From DASVAL01 sp035649575 (GTDB lineage: Bacteria > Planctomycetota > UBA1135 > UBA2386), in contig DASRJH010000262.1 of NCBI GenBank assembly GCA_035649575.1, forward strand, positions 1-19,622: a stretch of DNA of 19,622 nt, written 5' to 3'. A model generated the notes under the pieces. It made no database searches. It had not been told where the DNA came from and saw nothing but the letters and a program-made list of their open reading frames with translations. This document shows, piece after piece, positions 7,915-15,965 of the stretch. The position numbers and the translations under genes were made by a program. Positions within the stretch are counted from its first letter, which is position 1. Each line of letters starts with the position of its first letter.

Positions 7915-10467
7915 ATGACTGCATCCCTGCCACCGCCTGTCCTGACCGACCTGCTCGGCGAGAGTCGCTGGGTGCGCGCGCTCGCGCAGAGCCTCGTCGC
8001 CGACCCCCATGATGCCGATGACCTCGCCCAGGACGCCTGTGTGATCGCACTGCGCAACCCGCCATCTCACGGCGGCAACGTGCGCGCGTGGCTGCGGCTC
8101 GTGATGCAGAACCTGCTGCGGCAGCGCGCGCGCGCGGCGCGGCGACGCGAAGACCGCGAGCAACGGGCTCATGCCGGCCGGCCGCTCGCCGGCGTTGCGA
8201 CCGACGAGCTCGTCGAACGCGCGACCGCGCACCGCGCCGTCGTCGACGCCGTGCTCGCGCTGGCGCCGCCGTTCCGCGACGTCGTGCTGCTGCGCTGGTT
8301 CGAGGACCAGCCGCCGCGCGCGATCGCGCAGCGCCTGCGCATACCAGTCGCGACCGTTCACTCGCGATTGCAGCGAGCGACGCACCAGCTCCGGATAGCA
8401 CTCGACCGCGACCTCGGGGGCCGCGCCCGCTGGCAACGCGCGCTGCTGCCGCTGCCGTCGGCTCTGCCCGGCCTGCCCGCCCTTCCCGCTCTCGTCATGC
8501 CTCTCGGAATCCTCGCGATGAACACCAAAGTACTGACGGCCGTCGCTGCCGTCATCGTCGGTTCGGCGGCCGTGTGGATCGGCCTGCGTTCGCCTTCGAC
8601 TGCCCCGGAACCCGCGCTCGACACGCCGGCACCGCTCGCCACCGGCGCAGCGGAACGCGGCGCGCTGTCGAAGGCTGCGCCTGGCGAACGCGTCGCCGCC
8701 GCCGAGCCCGCGCCCACAACGCCCCCTGCCCCCGCGGCCGGAAGTCGGCAGATCGCGGGCCGCGTCGTCGACGCCGACGGTCGCCCGGCGTCCGGCGTGA
8801 ACGTGCGCGTCGGCGACCAGCGTGTGCCCAGTGACGCGACGGGCGCGTTCGCGCTCGCGTCACCCGCAGAGGGCATGCTGATCGCGCGCGCCGACGAGCC
8901 GGGCAAGTTCACGGTGCTCGAGGGCGTCGTGCGCGGTGGCGCAGCGCCACCGCCGGTGCTCGTCGTCGTGGCGCCGGCCGTGCGGCTCGCGGGCCACGTG
9001 CGCGACGGCCGCGGCCAGCCGGTCGCCGACGCCGCGCTGCAGGTCGTGTGGCCCAGCGACTTGCGCAGCCGCCTGCGCGACGTCAGCGATGCGGCCAGCG
9101 AACAGGCCGTCGTCACGCGCTGTCGCCAAGGCGGCGACTTCGCGCTGGCCGCGGGTGCCGTGCGCGGCGCCGAACTGCTGGCCAGTGCGCCGGGGCACGT
9201 GCCGCATCGGCGGCCGCTGCCCGATCGCGACGAGCAGGCACTCGCGATCGTGCTCGAACGACTCGACGGCAAGCCCGGCACGCTGCAGGGCCAGGTCGTC
9301 GATCCGCAGGGCCGCGCGATCGCGAATGCGCGCATCGGGCTCGGCGAGGTCCTCGCGCAGAGCGATGCGGCCGGCAACTTCGTGATCGAGGACGACGGCC
9401 GCGGCAAGGCCGTCGCCGCGAGTGCGACCGGTCACCGCCGCGCCGTGCTCGAGCGCGGTGCAGCGTTCCCGACGTTCGTGCTGCTGACGCTGGGGCCGCC
9501 GCCGCTCACGATCGAAGGACGCGTCGTCGACGAGACCGGCAAGGGCCTGGAGGGCATCATGGTCTGGCCCAACGACCCGACGCTGCTCTGCTCGGCGAGA
9601 GAGAAGGTCGTCGTCGAAGGCGTCGCCTGTGGAAACCCGACCGAGGGCGAGCTGCGCGAGCGCTTTCAGCGCGGCGAGTTCAAAGCCATGGAGCCGCGTC
9701 AGGTCGGGCGCACGGTGCCTACCGCGGGCAACGCCTGGGTCAGTACGGGCGCCGACGGCTCGTTCACGCTCGGCGGCCTCGAGGACCGGCCGTACCGCCT
9801 GCGCGCGCTCGACTACGAGACCGTGTTGATGACCGAGCGCAGCGGCATCCCGGCAGGCACGCGCGGCGTGCAGCTGGTGCTCGACCAGTCGCAGTTGTTC
9901 GCCGAGGTGAAGGGCGTCGTCGTCGCGCGGCGCGACGGCTCGCCGGTGCCCGGCGTGCGCGTGAGGGTACAGATCGACACGCAGAGCCTCGAAGGCAACA
10001 CGAGACACGAGAACGCCGTCGCGGTCGCGACGACCGACGAGCAGGGTCGCTTCCAGCTGCCGCGTGTGCCGAAGGCGTGGGCCTACTTGCGGCTCGACGG
10101 CGACAAGATCCTGCCGAGCGAGCCGGGCCGCGAGCATCCGGGCGGCCTGCTCGACCTGTCCGCAGGCCGGCCGCTCGAATTCCGGCTCGAAGTCGGCATG
10201 CGCATGCACGTGCAGGTGGAGCTGCTCGACCCGCAACGCGCCGACTCGATCGCCGTGTTGGACCACGAGGGCCGCGCCGTGATCCTGAACGTGTTCCAGG
10301 GCCGCGGGCGGACCTCGACCGACCAGCTGCCGCTCGCGGAAGGGCGTTCGCCCGTGTTCGTCGTGCCCGACACGGCGGCCGTGCTCGTGCTGCGCAAGGA
10401 CGGCAAGGAAGTCGCGCGCGAGCCGCTGAACCTGCGCGCCGGCGACGTCAACTCCCTGCGACTCTGA
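7915..10467 (+). CDS. sigma-70 family (ECF-like) factor fused to membrane anchor and carboxypeptidase-regulatory-like repeats
   Basis: 850 residues from ATG 7915. Earlier in-frame ATGs (7759, 7762) would translate through the structured repeat, so they are disfavoured. Residues about 20-80 are sigma region 2 (DPHDADDLAQDACVIAL, then VRAWLRLVMQNLLRQRAR). Residues about 105-163 are region 4 with a helix-turn-helix (LAPPFRDVVLLRW, then PRAIAQRLRIPVATVHSRLQRA). A Pro/Leu-rich linker leads to one membrane segment (about 205-224; VLTAVAAVIVGSAAVWIGL) and a Pro/Ala-rich spacer. At least four carboxypeptidase-regulatory-like beta units begin near 279, 456, 533 and 665 (IAGRVVDADGRPASGVNV, LQGQVVDPQGRAIANARI, IEGRVVDETGKGLEGIMV). 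The layout implies a cytoplasmic promoter-recognition half tethered to an external sensing half. ATG 8518 (MNTKVLTAV) could be an internal start for the anchored part alone. The gene converges on polA with an 8-bp gap. Confidence 0.85.
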   Translation: MTASLPPPVLTDLLGESRWVRALAQSLVADPHDADDLAQDACVIALRNPPSHGGNVRAWLRLVMQNLLRQRARAARRREDREQRAHAGRPLAGVATDELVERATAHRAVVDAVLALAPPFRDVVLLRWFEDQPPRAIAQRLRIPVATVHSRLQRATHQLRIALDRDLGGRARWQRALLPLPSALPGLPALPALVMPLGILAMNTKVLTAVAAVIVGSAAVWIGLRSPSTAPEPALDTPAPLATGAAERGALSKAAPGERVAAAEPAPTTPPAPAAGSRQIAGRVVDADGRPASGVNVRVGDQRVPSDATGAFALASPAEGMLIARADEPGKFTVLEGVVRGGAAPPPVLVVVAPAVRLAGHVRDGRGQPVADAALQVVWPSDLRSRLRDVSDAASEQAVVTRCRQGGDFALAAGAVRGAELLASAPGHVPHRRPLPDRDEQALAIVLERLDGKPGTLQGQVVDPQGRAIANARIGLGEVLAQSDAAGNFVIEDDGRGKAVAASATGHRRAVLERGAAFPTFVLLTLGPPPLTIEGRVVDETGKGLEGIMVWPNDPTLLCSAREKVVVEGVACGNPTEGELRERFQRGEFKAMEPRQVGRTVPTAGNAWVSTGADGSFTLGGLEDRPYRLRALDYETVLMTERSGIPAGTRGVQLVLDQSQLFAEVKGVVVARRDGSPVPGVRVRVQIDTQSLEGNTRHENAVAVATTDEQGRFQLPRVPKAWAYLRLDGDKILPSEPGREHPGGLLDLSAGRPLEFRLEVGMRMHVQVELLDPQRADSIAVLDHEGRAVILNVFQGRGRTSTDQLPLAEGRSPVFVVPDTAAVLVLRKDGKEVAREPLNLRAGDVNSLRL

Positions 10468-10475
10468 TTCTTGCG

Positions 10476-13199
10476 CTAGTGCGCCTCGAGCCAGTTGTGG
10501 CCGTGGCCGATCGACACTTCGAGCGGCACGGCCAGCTTTGCGGCGCCCATCATCGCGTCGCGCACGAGGCGCTCGACCTCGATCAATTCGTCGTCGGGCA
10601 CGTCGAAGACGAGCTCGTCGTGCACCTGGAGCAAGAGCCGCGTGCGCAGCCTGCGCGCGGCAATGGCCTCGTGCGCGGCGAGCATCGCTCGCTTGCTGAT
10701 GTCGGCAGCGGCCCCCTGGAGCGGCGTGTTGACGGCCATGTTCTCGGCCGCGACGCGCAGCATCGCGTTCGTCGAGTCGATGTCTGGCAGCGGCCGCCGC
10801 CTCCCGAACAGCGTCCAGACCTCCTTGTCGGTCCGCGCGCGCTGCAGCGAGCCGTCGAGGTAACGCTTCACGCCCGGCAGCGCGCGGAAGTAGCTCTCGA
10901 TGAACTTCCTGGCCTCGGGTGGCGTGAGGCCCGTCTCGGCCGCGAGACGCGAAGCGCCCATGCCATACATGAGGCCGTAGTTGATGACCTTCGCCTGGTT
11001 GCGCAGCTCGGGCGTGACCATGTTCGGCAACAACCCGTGCACGAGCGCCGCCGTGCGCGCGTGGATGTCCTCGCCACGCTGGAACGCCTCGACGAGGGCC
11101 TTGTCGCCGGACAGGTGAGCGAGGATGCGGAGCTCGATCTGCGAGTAGTCGGCCGAGAGCAGCACCCACCCGGGTCCACGCGCCACGAATGCGGCGCGCA
11201 CCTTGCGCCCTTCGTCGGTGCGGATCGGGATGTTCTGCAGGTTCGGGTCTTCGGAGCTCAGGCGCCCCGTCGCGGCCACGGCCTGGTTAAACGTCGTGTG
11301 CACACGCTGCGTCGTTGGCGCCACGAGCTGCGGCAGGCTGTCGACGTAGGTGCTCTTGAGCTTCGTGAGCTGGCGCCAGTCGAGCAGCAGCTGCGGCACC
11401 TCGTGGTGGGGGGCGAGCCTTTCGAGCACGTCGTGGTCGGTCTTGTACTGGCCGGTCGGCGTGCGCTTCGGCTTCTGCATGTCGGCGAGCCGGTGTACCT
11501 CGAGCTCGTCGAACAGCACGGTGCCGATCTGCGCCGGCGAGCCGAGATTGAACTCGTGACCTGCGCGCTCGTAGACGCGCTTCTGCAGCGCATCGATGCG
11601 CTGCTGCATCTCGGCCGACAGTTTCGCGAGGTGCGCGCGGTCGATCGCGATGCCCTCCCATTCCATGTCGAGCAGCACGGGCTGCAGCGGCAGTTCGAGC
11701 TCACGGAAGATCGCTTCGACGCGACGCTCCTGCAGATCGCGCTGCAGCGGCTCGGTGAGACGGAGTACGAGGTCCGCTTCCTCGCAGACGTAGTTGCCGG
11801 CCAGCGCCGGATCGACCTGGTCGAACGTGAGCTGCTTCTTGCCGGCGCCGACGACGTCCTTGGCGCTCGTCTTCTTGTAGGCGAAGTGCTTGAGCGCGAG
11901 CGCCTCGAGCGAATGCGACTGCACGCCGGGTTCCGCGCAGTAGCTCGCGAGACGCGTGTCGAAGGCCAGCCCGCCGAGTGCCTGGTCCGCCGTGCGCAGC
12001 GCCATCATCACGCGCTTGCCGTCGTGCGCCGCCTTCTGCGGCGTCTTTGCGGCGAGCACCGGGGCCAGCGCTTGCAGCACGGCCGCACGGCCGCCGGGCA
12101 GCACCGGCGGTTGGGCGTTGAGCGGCACGTAGGTGGCCTGTCCCGGCGCATGCGCGAAGGCGATGCCGACGAGCTTGCTCGTGCGCGCGGAAGCACCCAC
12201 GGCCTCGACGGCGATCGCGACGCGTGTGCTGCGCTGCAGCGTGCCGAGCAGCGCTCCCAGCGCGTCGGCCGTGCGCACGACCTCGTAACGTGCCTCGACG
12301 TGCGCCTCGGGCTTCGGCTGGCTCGCGAGCTGTCCGAGCAGGTTCTTGAACTCGAGCCGCTGGAACAACGGGCGCAGCTTCTCGGGGTCCGGCGCCGGCG
12401 GCGGCAGCTCGGTCACGTCGACCTGCAGCGGCACGTCGAGCTGCAGCGTCACGAGTTGCTGCGACAACAGCGCCATCTCGCGGTTCTCCTCGAGCGACTG
12501 GCGGATCGAGGCCTTCTTGACCTCGGCCGTGCGCGCGAGGATCGCGTCGAGCGAACCGAACTGCTGCAGCAACTCGACCGCGGTCTTCTCACCGACCTTC
12601 GGCACGCCCGGCACGTTGTCGGAGGTGTCGCCCATGAGCGCCAACAGGTCGACCATCGCCGAAGTCGGCACGCCCCACTTTGCCTGGGCCGACGCGGCGT
12701 CGATGATCTCGGGTTTGCTCGTCGAGCTGCGCAGGTTCCAGAGCTTGACGTGGTCGCCGACGATCTGCAGGAAGTCCTTGTCGCCCGTGACGATGAAGAC
12801 CTCCATACCGGCGTCGCGGCCGCGCACGGCGAGCGTGCCGATCACGTCGTCGGCCTCGTGCGTCTCGCTCTCGACGATCGGGATGCCGAAGCCCGCGGTC
12901 GCCTCGAGGATGTCGTCGAGCTGCAGCCGCATCTCGTCGGGCATCTTGCTGCGCGTCGACTTGTAGTCGGCATAGATCTGCGTGCGCACGAGGTCGCTGC
13001 GCGGGCCGTCGAACGAGATCGCGATCGCGTCGGGCTTCTCGCGTTCGAGCAGGGCGCGCAGCGTCATGCAGAAGCCGTAGGTCGCGGCGGTCGGGTGGCC
13101 CGCGGCCGTCGTCAGCGGCGCGCGGCCGGTGCCCTGGAACGCGAAGAAGCTGCGGTAGGCGAGCGCGGTGCCGTCGATCAGGAAGAGCCGCTTGCCCAT
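10476..13199 (-). CDS. polA: DNA polymerase I
   Basis: 907 residues from ATG at 13199 (MGKRLFLIDGTALAYRSFF); the frame is open 70 codons further upstream but without polA-like sequence. It fills gaps and removes primers in replication and repair. The 5'-nuclease domain (1-about 290) keeps its acidic motifs (SFDGPRSDLVR, EADDVIGTL, VTGDKDFLQ, LMGDTSDNVPGVPKVGEKTA). The 3'-5' exonuclease region (about 300-480) is present in outline but has lost catalytic acids. The polymerase domain is intact: DPNLQNIPIRT at 651-661, motif A LLSADYSQIELR with Asp684, motif B RNQAKVINYG with Arg733, Lys737 and Tyr741, and motif C QVHDE with Asp861. These all match E. coli PolI at a constant offset of 21. Tyr741 replaces the usual Phe762. 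Confidence 0.96.
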   Translation of the reverse strand: MGKRLFLIDGTALAYRSFFAFQGTGRAPLTTAAGHPTAATYGFCMTLRALLEREKPDAIAISFDGPRSDLVRTQIYADYKSTRSKMPDEMRLQLDDILEATAGFGIPIVESETHEADDVIGTLAVRGRDAGMEVFIVTGDKDFLQIVGDHVKLWNLRSSTSKPEIIDAASAQAKWGVPTSAMVDLLALMGDTSDNVPGVPKVGEKTAVELLQQFGSLDAILARTAEVKKASIRQSLEENREMALLSQQLVTLQLDVPLQVDVTELPPPAPDPEKLRPLFQRLEFKNLLGQLASQPKPEAHVEARYEVVRTADALGALLGTLQRSTRVAIAVEAVGASARTSKLVGIAFAHAPGQATYVPLNAQPPVLPGGRAAVLQALAPVLAAKTPQKAAHDGKRVMMALRTADQALGGLAFDTRLASYCAEPGVQSHSLEALALKHFAYKKTSAKDVVGAGKKQLTFDQVDPALAGNYVCEEADLVLRLTEPLQRDLQERRVEAIFRELELPLQPVLLDMEWEGIAIDRAHLAKLSAEMQQRIDALQKRVYERAGHEFNLGSPAQIGTVLFDELEVHRLADMQKPKRTPTGQYKTDHDVLERLAPHHEVPQLLLDWRQLTKLKSTYVDSLPQLVAPTTQRVHTTFNQAVAATGRLSSEDPNLQNIPIRTDEGRKVRAAFVARGPGWVLLSADYSQIELRILAHLSGDKALVEAFQRGEDIHARTAALVHGLLPNMVTPELRNQAKVINYGLMYGMGASRLAAETGLTPPEARKFIESYFRALPGVKRYLDGSLQRARTDKEVWTLFGRRRPLPDIDSTNAMLRVAAENMAVNTPLQGAAADISKRAMLAAHEAIAARRLRTRLLLQVHDELVFDVPDDELIEVERLVRDAMMGAAKLAVPLEVSIGHGHNWLEAH

Positions 13200-13310
13200 G
13201 CCACCGTTGTAGCGGCGGTACTTCCTGGGTCGACGAGGAACCCGCCTGTGGCGAAGTGGGCGCTGTCGAGGGGCTCCGCGGCAGCGCTGTGTGCGCGAAC
13301 GATCGGCGTC

Positions 13311-13336
13311 GACACGACGCGCAGGAACGTCGTGTC
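13311..13336. promoter_or_regulatory. perfect 9-bp inverted repeat between divergent polA and Kelch gene
   Basis: GACACGACG (13311-13319) and CGTCGTGTC (13328-13336) are exact reverse complements separated by 8 bases. The repeat lies in the 259-bp divergent spacer, 112 bp upstream of the polA start and 123 bp upstream of the Kelch start. It fits an operator for a dimeric regulator or a leader hairpin. A TTGACG at 13358-13363 with a poor -10 candidate (GACACT, 13381-13386) may be the Kelch promoter; that part is weak. Confidence 0.4.
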
Positions 13337-13448
13337 CGCGTGGTCTCAGCGGTCCGGTTGACGCGTACCCATGGGCTGCGGACACTGGGCCTGTATCTCG
13401 GGTGGTCACGGAGGCAGCCTGATTCCCCTACCTGGCTCGTCGAGAGCT

Positions 13449-13453
13449 GGAGG
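13449..13453 (+). promoter_or_regulatory. Shine-Dalgarno for the Kelch gene
   Basis: GGAGG lies 5 bases before ATG 13459. It is one of the few clear Shine-Dalgarno sequences in this window and fixes the start of the Kelch protein. Confidence 0.7.
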
Positions 13454-13458
13454 CTTGC

Positions 13459-14859
13459 ATGCACTCTCACGCTCGCATCTCCTGTCTCAGTGCATTCCTC
13501 ACGTTCTGCTCGCTCGCGGCTGCTCAGTCCACCGGCTGGACCAACCTGCAGCCGTCGCCGTCGCCTCCCGCCCGGGCCTTGGAGGGGCTCGCGTTCGAGC
13601 CGGGAAGCGGACTCGTCGTGATGTTCGGCGGCAGCGACACCGCCGGTCTGCTCGCCGACACGTGGATCTTCGCCGGGAACACCTGGTTGCAGATGGCGCC
13701 GGCGACCAGTCCGAGCCCGCGTACCAACATGTGTCTCGCGCAGTCACCGACGGCTGCGCGAGTCGTCTTGTTCGGCGGCGCCACCGGGCCCCTCGTCGAC
13801 GGCGCCACGTGGGAGTTCGACATCGCAACGATGAACTGGATCGACGTGACGCCCGTCTTCGGTCCCAGCCCCGTCGCGCGCCACCACGCGTGCCTCGTCT
13901 ATGACTCGCAGCGCGGCCGCACGGTTCTGTTCGGCGGCGCCAACGCCTCGGGTGCCGGGTTCTTCGGCGACACGTGGGAGTGGGACGGCGCGTCGTGGAC
14001 CAATCCCACGCCGGTCGTGAGCCCGGCCGCGCGCGCGTGGCACTCGATGACGTATGACAGCGTGCGCGGGCGTACGGTGCTGTTCGGCGGCTACAACGGA
14101 TCGCAACTCGGCGACACGTGGGAATGGGACGGCAGCTCGTGGACGCAGGTGTTCACGCCCGCGGCGCCGCCGGCGCAGAGCTCGGGCGCGATCGCCTACG
14201 ACGTGACGAGCCGGAGGGTCGTACTGTTCGCGGGCTCGTATGGCTGGCCGACGGGTCTCACCGACACATGGCACTACGATGGCACGAACTGGTATCTCTG
14301 GACGCCGTCGGGGACCGTGCCGCCGCCGCAGTACCTGCATCGGATGATCGGCTGCCCGACGCTCGGCGGCGTGCTCGTCTATGGCGCGTATGGCAACGGC
14401 TGGTCGCTCCTGAACGACACCTGGCTCTATGTCGCACCCGGCGTCACCGCGAGCTTTGTGCCGTTCGGGACCGGCTGCTCGGGCAGTGGCGGCGTGCCGG
14501 CGCTGGCAGCGGCACCGGGCCAGTTGCCGTGGATCGCCAGCACGTTCACGATGGACTTCACGAACCTGCCCAATCCCGGGGTTGGCGTGATGATCGGGCT
14601 CATGGGCCTGTCGGCCTTCCCATTTCCTGTCCCGCTGGCCGTGATCGGCATGCCTGGCTGCTCGGCGTACATCGACCCCCTCTTCTCCGCAGGCCTCACA
14701 ACCACTGGCGGCACCGCGAGCATGCTGCTCGGCATCCCGAGCAGCCTTCCGTTGGAAGGAATGCACATCTTCGTCCAGGGTGTCGTGATCGACGTGGGTG
14801 TGAATCCCGCGAACCTGACCGTCACGAATGCGGCAGACGGCACGATCGGGAGCCGCTGA
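13459..14859 (+). CDS. secreted six-blade Kelch-repeat protein with shared C-terminal domain
   Basis: 466 residues. The signal peptide is 1-22 (ISCLSAFLTFCSLAAAQ, cleavage after AAA). Six Kelch-type units of about 45-55 residues follow, near 35-77, 88-130, 140-180, 192-229, 243-281 and 291-325. Each pairs a hydrophobic strand ending in LFGG, LFAG or VYGA with a DTWEWDG-type strand. The canonical ones are RTVLFGG plus DTWEWDGASW and RTVLFGG plus DTWEWDGSSW. This predicts one closed beta-propeller, a binding scaffold rather than an enzyme. FGTGCSGSGG at 336-345 opens the C-terminal domain (about 350-463), with TNLPNP, GMPGC and IFVQG matching the tails of the 5316-7694 and 16146-17231 proteins. 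It probably acts at the cell surface or in the periplasm; the ligand is unknown. It diverges from polA and precedes dedA by 83 bp. Confidence 0.87.
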   Translation: MHSHARISCLSAFLTFCSLAAAQSTGWTNLQPSPSPPARALEGLAFEPGSGLVVMFGGSDTAGLLADTWIFAGNTWLQMAPATSPSPRTNMCLAQSPTAARVVLFGGATGPLVDGATWEFDIATMNWIDVTPVFGPSPVARHHACLVYDSQRGRTVLFGGANASGAGFFGDTWEWDGASWTNPTPVVSPAARAWHSMTYDSVRGRTVLFGGYNGSQLGDTWEWDGSSWTQVFTPAAPPAQSSGAIAYDVTSRRVVLFAGSYGWPTGLTDTWHYDGTNWYLWTPSGTVPPPQYLHRMIGCPTLGGVLVYGAYGNGWSLLNDTWLYVAPGVTASFVPFGTGCSGSGGVPALAAAPGQLPWIASTFTMDFTNLPNPGVGVMIGLMGLSAFPFPVPLAVIGMPGCSAYIDPLFSAGLTTTGGTASMLLGIPSSLPLEGMHIFVQGVVIDVGVNPANLTVTNAADGTIGSR

Positions 14860-14942
14860 TTCGGCGCTACCGCGAAGCGGAGATCGTACTTCGTGCAGCA
14901 GATCGTTGCCATCGACCGACCTAGCGCGCAACCTTCGCGCGC

Positions 14943-15593
14943 GTGTTTCACGACCTGATCCGGTGGTGGTTCGAGATCGTCCATGACTGGCGGTATCTCG
15001 GCGTCTTCCTGCTCATGGCGGCAGAGAGCTCGATCATCCCGGTGCCGTCGGAAGTCGTCATGCCGCCCGCTGCCTACTGGGCAGCGCAGGGCAAGATGTC
15101 GTTCTGGGGCGTCGTGCTCGCCGGCACCTTCGGCTCCTGGTTCGGCTCGGCGGTGAGCTACTGGGTCTCGCTCTGGATCGGCCGGCCGCTCGTGATGCGC
15201 TACGGCAAGTACCTGCTGATGCCGCCGAAGAAGATCGAGCTCGCCGAAGGTTGGGCGCAGCGCAACGGCTTGAAGGGCGTCTTCTTTGCTCGCCTGCTGC
15301 CCGTCGTGCGCCACCTGATCTCGATCCCGGCCGGCATCCTGCGCATGAAGTTCGTGCCGTTCTCGATCGTGACCACTCTCGGCGCCGGGATCTGGTGCTA
15401 CATCCTCGCGTGGTGGGGTAAGGAGGTGCTCGGCGACCGGCCGGATCTGCTCGACCACCCCGACGCGATGGTGTCGGTCATGAGGGAGAAGATGATCTGG
15501 TTCATCGGCGCGATCGTGGTCCTCGCGATCCTGTTCATGGTCGCGACGCGCAAGCGCAAGGAGCCCGGGCAGGCTACGGACTCTGCGTCGTGA
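14943..15593 (+). CDS. DedA family membrane protein
   Basis: 216 residues from GTG 14943; the family is typically about 200-220. DedA/Tvp38 (VTT-domain) proteins are inner-membrane transporters or scramblases linked to lipid carrier recycling and envelope homeostasis. The family signatures are present. The first re-entrant region reads MAAESSIIPVPSEVVMPPA (25-43) with Glu28 and Glu37. The second reads FFARLLPVVRHLISIPAGILRM (114-135) with Arg117, Pro120, Arg123 and Gly131. Hydrophobic segments lie near 15-45, 52-80, 138-158 and 183-202, and the tail is basic (RKRKE). No clear Shine-Dalgarno precedes the GTG. The specific substrate is not readable from sequence. Confidence 0.9.
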   Translation: MFHDLIRWWFEIVHDWRYLGVFLLMAAESSIIPVPSEVVMPPAAYWAAQGKMSFWGVVLAGTFGSWFGSAVSYWVSLWIGRPLVMRYGKYLLMPPKKIELAEGWAQRNGLKGVFFARLLPVVRHLISIPAGILRMKFVPFSIVTTLGAGIWCYILAWWGKEVLGDRPDLLDHPDAMVSVMREKMIWFIGAIVVLAILFMVATRKRKEPGQATDSAS

Positions 15594-15611
15594 GGGGACT
15601 GAAGGTGAACC

Positions 15612-15815
15612 GTGATGCCGGCCCCGAGCGGCGCCCATGACGTCGGTCGCCGACGATCGCGGCGAGCGGCCGGCCGCGCGGCGCGAGCGAATCTCGACGC
15701 GCGGCGGCTCGCGATCGGCGCGCTGCGCGACCGCTACGGCGACGACCGCGGCTACGACGCCGAGGCGGCGCCCACCGAGCGCGCGGCCGCGGCGTTGCGC
15801 TGGCAGCAGCCGTAG
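15612..15815 (+). CDS. possible small protein or gene remnant after dedA
   Basis: GTG 15612 or ATG 15615 opens 66-67 codons ending in TAG 15813-15815, with a GAAGGTG stretch just upstream as a weak ribosome site. The first 20 codons are Arg/Ala-rich and uninformative. In the last 40 codons (ARRLAIGALRDRYGDDRGYD, then ending ALRWQQP) every third base is G or C, and the residue mix looks protein-like. No family is recognised. It begins 18 bp after the dedA stop, so co-transcription is possible. It could equally be the decayed 3' end of a lost gene, or a chance frame in GC-rich DNA. Confidence 0.3.
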   Translation: MMPAPSGAHDVGRRRSRRAAGRAARANLDARRLAIGALRDRYGDDRGYDAEAAPTERAAAALRWQQP

Positions 15816-15945
15816 CGTTCGGAGTCGGCCCGGCAACTCCCGTGACATTGCGCTCGGCGAACTTGTGCGAACCGCTCGCTGCGTGCGAGTTCTGCATCGC
15901 CGCAGCGCGATCCGTCATTGAGAATCGTCACGAGAGCTGCAGAGA

Positions 15946-15965
15946 CTCCTGATTGCCATCAGGAG
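15946..15965. other. 7-bp perfect hairpin in intergenic DNA
   Basis: CTCCTGA (15946-15952) and TCAGGAG (15959-15965) pair perfectly around a 6-nt loop. There is no T-run on either side. The right arm contains AGGAG, a Shine-Dalgarno-like core, but no plausible start codon follows at normal spacing. Function unknown. Confidence 0.3.

Noticed and set aside
5115..8057. 980-codon open frame on the - strand opposite the protease
   Set aside because: Composition is Arg/Asp/His-rich without domains, and it opposes a gene with signal peptide and catalytic triad. It also reads through the structured repeat.
13239..13248. AACCCGCCTG near polA, matching ten bases of the 20-bp repeat
   Set aside because: Only ten bases match and the palindromic second half is not preserved, so chance or a badly decayed copy cannot be told apart.
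9048..13361. Very long open frame (1437 codons) on the + strand across the sigma fusion and polA
   Set aside because: Its translation is Arg/Ala/Gly-rich with no domains and is antisense to polA, which has complete motifs. It is a GC-rich shadow frame.
13358..13386. Sigma-70-like promoter for the Kelch gene
   Set aside because: TTGACG is a fair -35, but the -10 candidate GACACT matches only three of six consensus bases; not enough to list as its own feature.
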